Assembly (NCBI RefSeq): GCF_003289945.1
Contig: NZ_QMBP01000010.1
Location: 1-64,000, forward strand
DNA length: 64,000 nucleotides
Direction: 5' to 3'
From: Mesorhizobium hawassense
GTDB lineage: Bacteria; Pseudomonadota; Alphaproteobacteria; Rhizobiales; Rhizobiaceae
Shown: in pieces, positions 27,691 through 37,600 of the stretch
Layout of the letters: every line of letters begins with the position of its first letter
How positions within the stretch are numbered: position 1 is the stretch's first letter
Made by a program: the position numbers and the translations under genes
The notes under the pieces: model-generated
Databases searched by the model: none
What the model was told of the DNA's origin: nothing
The model's input: only the letters and a program-made list of their open reading frames with translations

Positions 27691-28310
27691 ACATCCTCCA
27701 TATTGATTGCAGCCCGCGTCCAGAATCGCAAAGCCGCCAGCTTTCAGCGGCGATCGTCAAAAAGCTCCTTGATGTTGCGCCCGGGGCGAGCATCAGCCGG
27801 CGAGACTTTGCCGCCGCCCCGCTGCCGCACGCTTCGTCCGACTACGCGACTGCCCTGTCGTCGCCGGCCACCTTGGCGGCCCCGCCGAAGGGCGCGCTGG
27901 AGCTTTCCGAGGCGCTTATTCAGGAAGTCGAGGCGGCCGATGTGATTGTCATCGGAACGCCCATGAACAACTTAACCGTTCCGTCGGTCTTCAAGGCCTG
28001 GATCGACCAAATCCTTCGCGCCGGTCGCACGTTCATGTCGACGCCGGCCGGGAAGGTGGGAATGCTCAGAGATCGTCCGGTGTTTATCGGGATCGCCTCT
28101 GGTGGCGTTTTTACCGGCGACCGAGCCAACCAGCCCGATTTTCTCACGCCGTACCTGTCGGTGGTGCTGGGTAGCATTGGGCTGACAACCCAGCAATTCC
28201 TCTCCGTGCAGGCCACTGCGTTTCTCGACCGGGACCAGGCCACATTAGCGAGGGACAAAGCCCTCGCGGCGATCGATCTCACGGTCATAAGAGAGGTTCC
28301 ATGTCTATGA
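27687..28310 (+). CDS. FMN-dependent NADH-azoreductase, AzoR-like
   Basis: The 207-residue protein has the flavodoxin-like fold of the AzoR/NQO family: MNILHIDCSPRPESQSRQLS at the N-terminus binds the FMN phosphate, followed by ADVIVIGTPMNNLTVPSVFKAW and later FIGIASGGVFTG. These homodimeric cytoplasmic enzymes reduce quinones and azo compounds with two electrons. It sits between an MDR-type oxidoreductase and a PNPOx-like protein, and its end overlaps the next gene by 10 bases. Confidence 0.9.
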   Translation: MNILHIDCSPRPESQSRQLSAAIVKKLLDVAPGASISRRDFAAAPLPHASSDYATALSSPATLAAPPKGALELSEALIQEVEAADVIVIGTPMNNLTVPSVFKAWIDQILRAGRTFMSTPAGKVGMLRDRPVFIGIASGGVFTGDRANQPDFLTPYLSVVLGSIGLTTQQFLSVQATAFLDRDQATLARDKALAAIDLTVIREVPCL

Positions 28311-28777
28311 TCGAAATCACTGCGGACATTGAGGCGATCATCAAGCAGGCGATACTGTCGTTCGTCGCGACAGTCAACGAAGACGGAACGCCAAATCTTT
28401 CGCCGAAGGCGTCTTTGACGGTCAGGAGCGGCGTTCTCTACTTCGCCGATATCGCATCGCCGCGGACGATACTGAATTTGAAGCGCAATCCCGCCGTCGA
28501 AATTAACGCAGTCGACATTTTTCAGAGGCGCGGTTATCGATTCAAGGGCCGCGCGCTGATACTGCCGCCAGACGATGCCGAGTTCTTGATGATCGCTGAC
28601 TGGGTTCGGGCGACGAACGGCCCTGAGTATCCTGTCGATCACGTTGTCAAAATCGAAACCACTTCGATCACCCCGTTGCTTTCCCCGGCCCATGTCTTTG
28701 CCGACCCTCCTCGAAGTCAGGACGAGATCAGGAGCACCTACTATCAAAAGTACGGTGTGAAACCCATCGGTGCATAG
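28301..28777 (+). CDS. Pyridoxamine 5'-phosphate oxidase-like flavoprotein
   Basis: The 158-residue protein resembles the split-barrel PNPOx-like FMN-binding family: ILSFVATVNEDGTPNLSPK near residues 18-36 and a following strand pair (VLYFADIASPRTILNLKRNP) are typical. The family includes FMN- or F420-binding reductases of unclear substrate. The start at 28301 has GAGAGG four bases upstream; an in-frame ATG two codons later is also possible. It overlaps the azoreductase gene by 10 bases, so the two are co-expressed. Confidence 0.85.
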   Translation: MSMIEITADIEAIIKQAILSFVATVNEDGTPNLSPKASLTVRSGVLYFADIASPRTILNLKRNPAVEINAVDIFQRRGYRFKGRALILPPDDAEFLMIADWVRATNGPEYPVDHVVKIETTSITPLLSPAHVFADPPRSQDEIRSTYYQKYGVKPIGA

Positions 28778-29104
28778 GTGGAGGGCCCGCGAAGAACGAG
28801 GCCCAACGGGTCACGTTCGCACCCGTTCGCATACAGCAGCGGGGCGGCTCCGTTCCAAGACAAGCTGGGCCGCTCAGCCGTCGAACTGTTGACCGATATC
28901 CGGATGGGCTTGGCCGCCACCGAGCTGAAGAAGCCGGCGATGACCACCGAAGCCGTGGTCGACTTGATCGGGTATCGATCCGAGGCGGCATTCCGGCGCC
29001 GACAGGATCAGGATGACGCCCGGCAATGGCGCCGTCTGGCGCGCGAGGGGCTGTTAATCGCGCATCCAGCGGTGCGCCGCGGGCTGCAAGCCAGGGCGGC
29101 CTAG
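28778..29104 (+). pseudogene. AraC-family regulator, C-terminal remnant
   Basis: The open frame encodes part of an AraC DNA-binding domain: LLTDIRMGLAATELKKPAMT, then VVDLIGYRSEAAFRR and QWRRLAREG. The stretch between the last two blocks is out of register and has lost the usual second-helix residues, showing a local frameshift or compensated deletion. The N-terminal effector domain is absent. It was probably once the regulator of the adjacent redox genes. Confidence 0.65.
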
Positions 29105-29159
29105 AGGCCGGGAGGAAACAATGAACCAAGTCCAACCGATACTCAAAAGGAGAAAGCCC

Positions 29160-29555
29160 ATGAAGATCCGAACCATCATCGCCGCCACCGGCGCCGCCCT
29201 TGCCATCTCGACGGCCGGGCCCGTCGCAGCCCACGACAGCCAAGCGGAAACCGTCACCAAGAACTTCGAGGCGACGATCCCCAATATCCCCGGCAAGTCG
29301 CTGGTCGCCGTGGAAGTCGTTTACGCGCCGGGCGCGGCTTCCCCGTCCCACACCCACGCGAGGTCGGCTTTCATCTACGAGTCGAAGCTGAATGACGGCG
29401 AGACACGCATCTATCGGGCAGGCGAGAGCTGGTCCGAACAGCCGGAAGCGCTCCATTCGATCAGCCGCAATGCGAGCAAGACTGAGCCGGCGAAGCTGCT
29501 CGCCGTCTTCGTCCTCGACACCAATGACAAACCTCTGACCACGCCCGACAAATAA
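29160..29555 (+). CDS. Secreted cupin-domain protein
   Basis: From the ATG at 29160, preceded by AGGAG, the gene encodes 131 residues. They comprise a Sec signal peptide (TIIAATGAALAISTAGPVAAH) and one cupin barrel (VEVVYAPGAASPSHTHARSA, then GESWSEQPEALHSISRNAS). The HTH and late His positions could bind a metal. Such small exported cupins often sit beside redox genes, but their substrate is usually unknown. An in-frame ATG 39 bases upstream is a less likely start because it would bury the signal peptide. Confidence 0.8.
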   Translation: MKIRTIIAATGAALAISTAGPVAAHDSQAETVTKNFEATIPNIPGKSLVAVEVVYAPGAASPSHTHARSAFIYESKLNDGETRIYRAGESWSEQPEALHSISRNASKTEPAKLLAVFVLDTNDKPLTTPDK

Positions 29556-29813
29556 CCCTCGAGGGAACTGCGCCATGACCAAACGGCTGGGCCATAGGCG
29601 ATCGTTATTGCCGTTCGCCGCGGTGTGATTTCGTCCCGAGGAATGCCACGAGCTGCATCACGCTCGAAGCCAACATTTTTATTCTCTTCAATTGTCAGAG
29701 ATGAGATGGCGATCGACGAAGCTCTGCGCGCCTCGATTAATGAGCGAACCGAAACCCGGAATCTCGAGATTCCGGGTTCAATACGGTGCATCGCCCTGAA
29801 ATGACGCCGCGCG

Positions 29814-31004
29814 TCACTTCGTCAGCGGGCAACCGCTTTCCTTGGCGGTGAGGAACGCCTGATCGCCCGGCACCACCGCGAGCTGCTTGTAGTAGTCCCA
29901 CGGCTTCTTTGACTCCGAGGGCTTCTTGACCTCGAACAGGTACATGTCGTGCACCATGCGGCCGTTGGCCAGCACCTTGCCTTTGGCGAAGGCGTCGTCG
30001 ACCGGCAGCTCTTTCAGTTTCTTGGCCACTGCCTCGGAGTCCTTGGTGCCGGCGGCTTTCACCGCCCTCAGATAGCTCAGCGTTGCCGAATAGGTGCCGG
30101 CATGGTTCATGTTCGGCATGCGTCCGGTACGCTTGAAGAATCGCTCGGAGAAAGCGCGACTCCGATCGTCGTGATCCCAGTAGAATCCTTCGGACAGCAC
30201 CAGGCCTTGCGTCGCGTCAAGACCGAGGCCGCGAACTTCGGAGAGCGTCATCAAGAGGCCGACAAGCTTCTGGCCCTGCCGGAAGATGCCGAACTCAGCC
30301 GCCTGCTTGATCGAGTTGGTGGTATCCCGGCCGGCATTGGCGAGGGCGACGATTTTCGCCTTCGAGCTCTGCGCCTGTTGTAGGAAGGAGGAGAAGTCTG
30401 ACGAGTTCAGCGGCACGCGAACCGAACCTACCACCTTGCCGCCGGCATGGGTGACGATCTCGCTGGTGTCCCTTTCCAGTGCGTGGCCGAACGCGTAGTC
30501 GGCGGTTAGAAAGAACCAGGTAACGCCGCCCGCCTTCACCAGCGCGCCGCCGATGCCGACCGCGAGCGCATGGGTGTCGAAGGCCCAGTGGAAGCCGTAG
30601 GGCGTGCATGCGTCGCCGGTGATGCGAGAGGTCGCGGCGCCGACCACGATATCAATCTTCTTCTTCTCGTTGGAGAGTTCCTGCACCGCCAGCGCGACCG
30701 TCGACGTGGTCAGATCGGTGATCATGTCGACGCCGTCGACGTCATACCAGCGCCGCGCGATCGAGACGGCGAGATCGGGTTCGTTCTGGTGATCGGCGGT
30801 AACCAACTCGATTTTCTGGCCGAGCACCTCGCCGCCAAAATCCTCAATCGCCATCTTCGCGGCCTCGACCGAATATTTGCCGCCGTAATCGGCATAGACG
30901 CCGGACTGGTCGTTCAGGACGCCGATCTTGACACCCTGCGCCGACGCCGGCGCCGCGAGCAACAGGCAACACGCCGCGGCCGCGGCGAAAAATCCCGATT
31001 TCAT
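29814..31004 (-). CDS. Branched-chain amino-acid-type ABC binding protein
   Basis: The 396-residue periplasmic protein has a Sec signal (FFAAAAACCLLLAAPASAQ) and the Leu/Ile/Val-binding (Peripla_BP_6) fold: VKIGVLNDQSGVYADYGGKY at the mature N-terminus, then ELVTADHQNEPDLAVSIARR. Such proteins deliver amino acids, amides or aromatic compounds to LivHMGF-type importers. No permease or ATPase gene is nearby, so it is an orphan receptor. It lies downstream of the RND pump genes on the same strand, but 269 bases and a palindromic repeat lie between. Confidence 0.9.
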   Translation of the reverse strand: MKSGFFAAAAACCLLLAAPASAQGVKIGVLNDQSGVYADYGGKYSVEAAKMAIEDFGGEVLGQKIELVTADHQNEPDLAVSIARRWYDVDGVDMITDLTTSTVALAVQELSNEKKKIDIVVGAATSRITGDACTPYGFHWAFDTHALAVGIGGALVKAGGVTWFFLTADYAFGHALERDTSEIVTHAGGKVVGSVRVPLNSSDFSSFLQQAQSSKAKIVALANAGRDTTNSIKQAAEFGIFRQGQKLVGLLMTLSEVRGLGLDATQGLVLSEGFYWDHDDRSRAFSERFFKRTGRMPNMNHAGTYSATLSYLRAVKAAGTKDSEAVAKKLKELPVDDAFAKGKVLANGRMVHDMYLFEVKKPSESKKPWDYYKQLAVVPGDQAFLTAKESGCPLTK

Positions 31005-31119
31005 TTTTATGATCTCCGACAGTTTCTATCAGGGAAAAACGGCGCATGATTGTTTGCATCCCCACACCCGCCCGTTTTATTTTGGCTCAGCCAATGGAAT
31101 TGCCCCTTTAGGCCTGCAG

Positions 31120-31195
31120 CTTCAGACGCGTCGTCCTGAGGTGCGGAGAGGAACGAGCCTCGAAGGGTGCGTGGCGCCGGCAGGGCCGCGCACCA
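31120..31195. repeat. Palindromic intergenic repeat of Bradyrhizobium style
   Basis: The gap contains GTCGTCCTGAGGTGCGGAG followed by GAGCCTCGAAGGGTGCG, phrases typical of dispersed palindromic repeats in Bradyrhizobium genomes. A hairpin of 6 plus 3 base pairs with one wobble (31166-31175 with 31185-31194) is directly visible. The attribution to Bradyrhizobium rests on remembered repeat style, not a search. If right, this block of the window was acquired from such a genome. Confidence 0.5.
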
Positions 31196-31273
31196 TTCAT
31201 GACGCGCGTTCTGCGCTTCTAAGGGTGACGGAGATAGTTTATCGGCCTCATCGTGCATCGGCGTCACCCCGAC

Positions 31274-34200
31274 TTATCCCGCCGCGGCCGCCGTCGTCTG
31301 GGTCGGCTTGCCGTCGTTCTTGCCTTCCGCGAGGTTGCGCACCACCACGTAGAAGATCGGCGTGAAGATCAGGCCGAACAGCGTGACGCCGAGCATGCCG
31401 AAGAACACGGCGACGCCGACCGCCTGGCGCATCTCCGAGCCGGACCCGGTCGAAACAACCATCGGCAGCACGCCCAGGATGAAGGCGAACGAGGTCATCA
31501 GGATCGGCCGCAGGCGGAGCCGGCAGGCCTCGACGACAGCCTCCAGCCGCGACCTTCCCTCGAGCTCGATGTCGCGCGCGAACTCGACGATAAGGATCGC
31601 ATTCTTGGCGGCCAGTCCCACTAGAACCACGAAGCCGATCTGGGTCAGGATGTTGACGTCCTGGCCCATGATGCGCACGCCGATCGTGGCCGCGAACAGG
31701 CACATCGGCACGATCAGGATCACCGCGAACGGCAGCGTCCAGCTGCCATATTGCGCCGCCAGCACCAGGTAGACGAACAGCACGCAGATCGGGAACACAT
31801 AGAGGCCGGCATTGCCACCCGTCGCCTGTTGATAGGACAGATCAGTCCATTCGAAGGAAAAGCCGCTCGGCAATGTTTCGTCGGCCAGTTGCTTGATGGT
31901 GTCGAGCGCCGTCTTCGAGCTCACGCCCGGTGCCGGCTCACCCTGCAGCTCGGACGCCGAGTAGAGATTATAGCGCGCGACACGATCGGGTCCCGAGATG
32001 TCCTTGAAGTTCACGACGCTTCCGAGCATCACCATATCGCCGGCCGCGTTGCGGGTACGCAGCCGCGCGAGATCGGAGGTCTCCTTGCGGAATGGGAGAT
32101 CGGCCTGTGCGGTGACGTGATAGGTGCGTCCGAACAGGTTGAAGTCGTTGATATAGGTCGAGCCGAAGTAAGTCTCGATCGTGTCGGTGATGCTGGCGAT
32201 GGGGACGCCGAGCTTCTGCGCCTTGACGCGATCGATATCGACGAACAGCTGCGGGGTATTCGCCGTGAACGGCGAGAATACCGAGGTCAGGTTTGGCGAC
32301 TTCCGCGCGGCGGCGACGAGCTCGTCGGTCGCGGCTGCGAGCAGCTCCGGACCGCGCCCTTGTCGATCCTGGATGCGGATGGCGAAGCCGCCGCCGGTAC
32401 CGATGCCTGGCACCGCGGGCGGTGGAATGACGATAACGAAAGCGCCCTGGATCACCGACAGCCGCTTGCGCAGATCGGCTGTGATCGCATTCGCCGACAA
32501 TCCCTTCTTGTGCCGCGCTTCCGGCTCGTCGAACACCGGGAACAACGCCGCGGCGTTGCCGGCCTCCGTGCGCGTCGCGCCGGAGAAGCCGGCGAAGGCC
32601 GCGACACGGACGATACCTGGCGTATCCAGCGCAATCCGCTCGATTTCGCGCACCACCGCCGCGGTCCGCACCAGCGACGCGGCGCCTGGCAATTGCGCCG
32701 AGATGATGAGGTAACCGCGATCCTGTGCGGGAATGAAGCCCTGTGGGGTGCTCACCAGCAGCCAGCAGGTGCTGCCGATCAGCGCCAGATAGATCACAAG
32801 CATCGCCGCTGTATGGCGGATCACGAAGTCGGCGGCGGCCGCGTAGCCTCGTGCCAGGCGATCGAAGATGCGGTTGAACAGCGCGGTGAAGCTGTCCCAG
32901 CCGCGCGCGATGATGTTCCAGCGCGCCGGCGGACGCCTCTCCTCATGCGGAGCAAGGATCTGCGAGGTCAGTGCCGGCGACAGCGTCAGCGAGCAGAACA
33001 AGGAGATCGCGGTCGCGACCGCGATGGTGACGGCGAATTGCTGGAAGAACTGTCCGGAAATGCCGCCCAGGAAGGCTGTCGGCACGAACACCGCGCAGAG
33101 CACCAGCGCGATCGAGACCAGCGCGCCGCCGACCTCCTCCATGGTCTTGAGCGCCGCTTCGCGCCGGCTCATACCGAGCTGGAGATGTCGCTCGACATTC
33201 TCGACAACCACGATGGCGTCGTCGACCACGATGCCGACCGCGAGAACCAGACCGAACAGCGTCAGATTGTTGATCGAGAATCCGAGCGCGGCCATCACCG
33301 CGAAGGTGCCGACCAGCGACACCGGGATCGCGATGATCGGGATGATCGCGGGTCGCCACCCCTGCAAAAACACCAGCACCACTATGACGACGAGCGCCAT
33401 CGCCTCGTAGATCGTCTTGATCAGCTCATGGACCGATTGGGCGATGAAATCGGAGGGGTTGTAGCCGATATTGTAGTCGAGCCCCTTCGGGAAGTTCGTC
33501 TTGAGCTGCGCCATCGTGTCGGAGATGTGCTTCGCGGTGGCGAGCGCGTTCGATCCGGGCCGTTGCGTCACCACCATTGCGACGGCCGATTTGCGCAGGA
33601 TGAAGCTGCTGGTGGCGTAGGACAGCGCACCGAGCTCGACGCGGGCAACGTCGCGCAGCCGCACGGTACGACCGTCGGAGCCGGCCTTCACCACGATGTC
33701 CTCGAACTGCCTGATATCTTCGAGGCGGCCAGTGAAGACGAGGTTAGGCTGGAATTCGCGATCGGCTATCGGCGGCTCCGCGATCTGTCCGCCCGCGATC
33801 TGCAGGTTCTGCGCGCGGATCGCTGCCAGCACCTCGCTAGATGTCAGACCGACATTGGCGATCCGGTCGGGATCGAGCCACAACCGCATCGAGTAGTCGC
33901 GCGCGCCGAACATCTTGATGTCGCCGACGCCGTCGAGCCGCAAAAGTTGATCGCGGACCTGCAGCGACGTGTAGTTGGAGATGTAGAGCTGATCGAACGT
34001 GTCGTCGGGCGACAGCATGAATACGACCATCAGAATGTCGGGCGAGTTCTTGCGGGTGACGACGCCGTTGCGCTGCACCTCCTCGGGAAGCCGCGGTTGC
34101 GCGATCGCGACGCGGTTCTGCACCAGCACCTGGGCCTTGTCGAGGTCAGTACCGAGCTTGAACGTGACGGTGATGGTGAGCTGACCGTTCGAGGTCGCCT

Positions 34201-34447
34201 GGCTGTAGAGATACAGCATGTCCTCGACGCCGTTGATCTCCTGCTCGATCGGGGCGGCAACGGTGTCGGATACGGTCCGCGCCGAGGCGCCCGGATATTG
34301 CGTGGTGACGGTAACGGTCGGCGGCGCCACTTGCGGATATTCCGAGACCGGCAGCGTTGGATAGGCGATCGCACCGACAATCAGCAGCACGATCGACAGC
34401 ACCATCGCGAGGATGGGCCGGTTGATGGAAAGCCTGCCGAGATTCAT
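31274..34447 (-). CDS. RND multidrug efflux pump, HAE1 family
   Basis: The 1057-residue inner-membrane transporter exports hydrophobic compounds using proton influx. The layout is that of AcrB/MexF: a first membrane segment (PILAMVLSIVLLIVGAIAYP), a large periplasmic porter domain, and TM4 with the proton-relay pair Asp409-Asp410 (GIVVDDAIVVVENVER). The second half repeats this, with a conserved lysine in VLVGLAAKNAILIVEFA. It overlaps the adaptor gene by 4 bases. No outer-membrane channel gene is in the window, so it probably uses a channel encoded elsewhere. Confidence 0.95.
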   Translation of the reverse strand: MNLGRLSINRPILAMVLSIVLLIVGAIAYPTLPVSEYPQVAPPTVTVTTQYPGASARTVSDTVAAPIEQEINGVEDMLYLYSQATSNGQLTITVTFKLGTDLDKAQVLVQNRVAIAQPRLPEEVQRNGVVTRKNSPDILMVVFMLSPDDTFDQLYISNYTSLQVRDQLLRLDGVGDIKMFGARDYSMRLWLDPDRIANVGLTSSEVLAAIRAQNLQIAGGQIAEPPIADREFQPNLVFTGRLEDIRQFEDIVVKAGSDGRTVRLRDVARVELGALSYATSSFILRKSAVAMVVTQRPGSNALATAKHISDTMAQLKTNFPKGLDYNIGYNPSDFIAQSVHELIKTIYEAMALVVIVVLVFLQGWRPAIIPIIAIPVSLVGTFAVMAALGFSINNLTLFGLVLAVGIVVDDAIVVVENVERHLQLGMSRREAALKTMEEVGGALVSIALVLCAVFVPTAFLGGISGQFFQQFAVTIAVATAISLFCSLTLSPALTSQILAPHEERRPPARWNIIARGWDSFTALFNRIFDRLARGYAAAADFVIRHTAAMLVIYLALIGSTCWLLVSTPQGFIPAQDRGYLIISAQLPGAASLVRTAAVVREIERIALDTPGIVRVAAFAGFSGATRTEAGNAAALFPVFDEPEARHKKGLSANAITADLRKRLSVIQGAFVIVIPPPAVPGIGTGGGFAIRIQDRQGRGPELLAAATDELVAAARKSPNLTSVFSPFTANTPQLFVDIDRVKAQKLGVPIASITDTIETYFGSTYINDFNLFGRTYHVTAQADLPFRKETSDLARLRTRNAAGDMVMLGSVVNFKDISGPDRVARYNLYSASELQGEPAPGVSSKTALDTIKQLADETLPSGFSFEWTDLSYQQATGGNAGLYVFPICVLFVYLVLAAQYGSWTLPFAVILIVPMCLFAATIGVRIMGQDVNILTQIGFVVLVGLAAKNAILIVEFARDIELEGRSRLEAVVEACRLRLRPILMTSFAFILGVLPMVVSTGSGSEMRQAVGVAVFFGMLGVTLFGLIFTPIFYVVVRNLAEGKNDGKPTQTTAAAAG

Positions 34448-35697
34448 GGCTTGGCACCTGCCAGGGGCTTGGGATCTGACGCGGGCGTGTCACCCGCCGG
34501 GGCTTTGGCCATCTGCGGCGTCACCTTGGCGCCGACTCGGGTGCGCTGCAGCCCGTTGATGATGACATGGTCCTCAGCCTTGAGGCCTTCGCGAATCACG
34601 CGCAGACCCTCATCGAGCGGGCCGAGCGTGACTGGCCTCGCTTCCACTGTGTTGTCATCCTTGACCACGAACACGATCTTTCGCGACTGGTCGGTCGCGA
34701 TAGCGGCGTCGGGGATCAGCAGCGCCTCATAGGGCGAGGAGCCGATGATGCGGACGCGGCCGAACTGGCCGGGCAGGATCGAGAGATCATGGTTTGGGAT
34801 CACCGCGCGGCTGCGCAGCGTTGCGGTGGAGACGTCGAGGCGGTTGTCGAGGAAGTCCATCTTGCCCTCATGCGAGGGCTTGGTCTCACCGGTCAGCGTC
34901 ACCTGCACCGGGTGCGCCGTATCGCGCGAACTCGGCCGCCTGCCTTCTAACCACAGCTTGCTGTTGCGCTGATAGGTCGCCTCGTCAATGTCGAAATAGA
35001 TGTCGATCGGATCGAGCGATACAATCGAGGTCAAGAGCGTCGCGCCGCCCTCGCTGCCCTGCACGAGATTGCCCGGGGTCACCAGATGGCGGCTGACGCG
35101 GCCGGTGATAGGCGCCAGCACGTGGGTGAACTCGACATTGAGCTGCGCGGCTTTCAGCGCGCCCTCGGCCTGCGTCTCGGCCGCATGCGCCGCCTGCAGC
35201 GCCTGACGGCGCTGGTCGACGACCTGTTCGGGAACTGCACTGGACTGGACTAGACTCAGCCCGCGGTCGAGTTCACGCTTGGCAAGCTCGGCCTTGGCAC
35301 GCGCGTCATCGAGTTGGCCTTGGGCCTGCAAGGCGACTGCTTCGAACGGGCGCGGATCGATGATGTAAAGCAGATCGCCAGCGTGGACGATCGCACCATC
35401 CTCGAACTCTACACTGTCGATGAAGCCGCCGACGCGTGCGCGGACTTCAACCTCCTGGATCGCCTCGAAGCGACCGGTTAATTCGTCCCAGTCAGTGACG
35501 GTCCGAGTAACCGGTTGCGCGACCGTCACCGGCGGCGGCGGAGGCGCGGCTGCCTGCGATGGCGCTTTCTCGTCGCAGCCAGCGAGTGCGAGCGCTAACA
35601 TTAAGCCGATCGGTGCGCCGCCGCATCGTGTAAAGCCGCGAAGCGAACCGCGATCGAGCCGGTTAGCCGGACACTTCGTTCTGTCAGTCGCACTCAC
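34444..35697 (-). CDS. RND efflux periplasmic adaptor, lipoprotein
   Basis: The 417-residue membrane-fusion protein links the RND pump to an outer-membrane channel. It carries a lipobox (LALAGC, Cys41), a lipoyl-type half-motif (VEVRARVGGFIDSVEFEDGA), a predicted helical hairpin (about residues 120-185) and beta-barrel strands. The final residues are Pro/Lys-rich. Its stop overlaps the pump start by 4 bases. No regulator is adjacent. Confidence 0.93.
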   Translation of the reverse strand: MSATDRTKCPANRLDRGSLRGFTRCGGAPIGLMLALALAGCDEKAPSQAAAPPPPPVTVAQPVTRTVTDWDELTGRFEAIQEVEVRARVGGFIDSVEFEDGAIVHAGDLLYIIDPRPFEAVALQAQGQLDDARAKAELAKRELDRGLSLVQSSAVPEQVVDQRRQALQAAHAAETQAEGALKAAQLNVEFTHVLAPITGRVSRHLVTPGNLVQGSEGGATLLTSIVSLDPIDIYFDIDEATYQRNSKLWLEGRRPSSRDTAHPVQVTLTGETKPSHEGKMDFLDNRLDVSTATLRSRAVIPNHDLSILPGQFGRVRIIGSSPYEALLIPDAAIATDQSRKIVFVVKDDNTVEARPVTLGPLDEGLRVIREGLKAEDHVIINGLQRTRVGAKVTPQMAKAPAGDTPASDPKPLAGAKP

Positions 35698-35796
35698 TTC
35701 AGTCTCCGTGAGGATCTAGAATGTTGCAGTCGAATTGGATAGGTCGACGGGCGGGAAACTGCTGCCAGCGCCGTGGTCGTTTCGCGCGAGAGGTCT

Positions 35797-37386
35797 CTAG
35801 GTCCGCTTCCGATCCTCGACCAGCATCGCCGTGGCGTGGCGCGCGAGCGCCTGAGTCGGGGCGTTCGTGTTGCCGCTGGTGATCTTCGGCATTATCGAGG
35901 CGTCGATCACACGGAGGCCGTCGACCCCGCGAACCCTGAGCCGGGCGTCAACCACCGCTCGCGCATCTTGGCCCATCCGGCACGTGCCGACCGGGTGGAA
36001 CATCGTCGTCACGGCACTCTTAACCCACTCGCCGATCTCGGCGTCCGACTGGATGCGCGGGCCAGGATCGATCTCTTCCGTGATGACCGGCGCAAGCGAC
36101 TCCTGCGCCATGACCTTGCGGATCGCCCGCACCGAGCCCACTGCGGCCCTTACGTCTTCTTCTTCGCCCATGAAGTTTGGGTTGATAAGTGGCATCGACG
36201 TTGGGTCGCTGTCGGCAAGCCGCACCCAGCCGCGACTTTTCGGCTGAAGCACCACGAGTTCGAAGGTGATGCCAGAGCGGTCGCCCGTTGGGCTGATTCC
36301 ATCTTTTGCGATGATTGGCACGTGATAGCATTGGATCGTGGGCTCGGCGGCAAAGTCGGACGGATTCCAGTGGGAAACCGTCTCGATGCCGTTGCCCGAC
36401 GCCGGGCCATCCTTGGTCGCGAAATAGCGAAGGCCCGCTTTCACGCTGCCAAAGCCCTGCGCGGCCGCCTGATAACCAAGGTCGCCCTTTACGTAGGCGC
36501 GGACCGGCACGATCGCGTGGTCGTGGAGATTTTCGCCCACCTCGGGTGAATCGACGATCACCGCGATGCCGTGCTGGCGCAGCTGCTCGGCTGGCCCGAT
36601 GCCCGAGTGCATGAGGATCTTCGGACTGTGGACGGTGCCGGCCGACAGCACAACTTCGCCGGCCATGATCGTCTCATTGTCCGTGAGCTCGACGCCGACA
36701 GCCCGCTTGTTCTCGACGAGGATGCGGACGACCGTCTTGCCAATGAGGAGGGTGACGCGGCCCGAGGCGAGGTGCGGACGCAGGAAAGCGTCGACCGCGC
36801 TGCAGCGGCGCTGATGTCCGACCGTGGATTGCACCGGCGAGACGCCGATCTGGCTCTTGCCGTTATAGTCTGGGTTGTAGGGCAGCCCATATTCCTGGAA
36901 GGCCTTTAGGCAATATTGGTTCAGCTCGTTGATGCCCTTGGGCAACTGGACCGCGAGACCTCCATCGATGCCGTGGAATTCGTCGTGGAAGGTGTCGTTG
37001 ACTTCCTGCGACATGAAGACGGGAAGCAGGTCTTCATACGACCACTTGCCGGTATCGCCGACCGCGTTTTGCCACGCGGCGTAATCTCGGACTTGACCAC
37101 GGACGTAGCACATTGCGTTGATCGAAGAGCCGCCGCCGAGCACCTTGCCCGAAGCATAGATTCGCTTTGTGCCGTGCTGGGGAACCGTCTCGTAGTTCCA
37201 TATATGCCTGCCAGTGGCGAGTATTTTGGCGAAACCGGCAGGAATATGGATGAATGGATCGCGATCCATGTCGCCCGCTTCGATCAGCGCGATCGACGCA
37301 TCTGTGTGTTCGGCGAGATAACTTGCAACGACGCAGCCGGCCGCACCCGCGCCAACAATGACAATATCGTAGGCTTCGTTGGACAT
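35797..37386 (-). CDS. GMC-family FAD oxidoreductase
   Basis: Starting at 37386 the protein has 529 residues with the GMC (glucose-methanol-choline) layout: FAD-binding IVGAGAAGCVVASYL at the N-terminus, the signature GKVLGGGSSINAMCYVRGQ, the second signature SAGTVHSPKILMHSGIGP, and C-terminal HPVGTCRMG with the catalytic His and GNTNAPT. Choline- or alcohol-dehydrogenase-type oxidation is likely; the substrate is not evident. A longer upstream extension lacks initiation signals. A broken AraC gene on the opposite strand may once have regulated it. Confidence 0.92.
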   Translation of the reverse strand: MSNEAYDIVIVGAGAAGCVVASYLAEHTDASIALIEAGDMDRDPFIHIPAGFAKILATGRHIWNYETVPQHGTKRIYASGKVLGGGSSINAMCYVRGQVRDYAAWQNAVGDTGKWSYEDLLPVFMSQEVNDTFHDEFHGIDGGLAVQLPKGINELNQYCLKAFQEYGLPYNPDYNGKSQIGVSPVQSTVGHQRRCSAVDAFLRPHLASGRVTLLIGKTVVRILVENKRAVGVELTDNETIMAGEVVLSAGTVHSPKILMHSGIGPAEQLRQHGIAVIVDSPEVGENLHDHAIVPVRAYVKGDLGYQAAAQGFGSVKAGLRYFATKDGPASGNGIETVSHWNPSDFAAEPTIQCYHVPIIAKDGISPTGDRSGITFELVVLQPKSRGWVRLADSDPTSMPLINPNFMGEEEDVRAAVGSVRAIRKVMAQESLAPVITEEIDPGPRIQSDAEIGEWVKSAVTTMFHPVGTCRMGQDARAVVDARLRVRGVDGLRVIDASIMPKITSGNTNAPTQALARHATAMLVEDRKRT

Positions 37387-37600
37387 CAGTGTCTTCTCTT
37401 TCGCGCTGTTGGTAGTGTTAATGGGCAACCGGAGGTCGCAGCGGCGCCATCGCAGTGAGTGCCGGATGCTGAGCGTAGTTGGACCGACCTTTGGAAAATG
37501 ACCTTGCAACGCCGGCGAGGGAAATGACCTCTCGCCATAGAGTCGATAGACGATCGTTATCGGCGCGCCACGCGGCGCGAGATGTCGGGGCCCGGGCAAC

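Noticed and set aside
26423..27793. A 456-codon minus-strand frame opposite the MDR oxidoreductase
   Set aside because: It crosses several intergenic regions and the antisense of a clear enzyme gene, with no recognisable product.
31751..34732. A 993-codon open frame on the plus strand opposite the RND pump
   Set aside because: It lies fully antisense to a well-supported efflux gene, its translation is rich in Arg, His and Asp in the manner of antisense GC-rich DNA, and it lacks recognisable domains.
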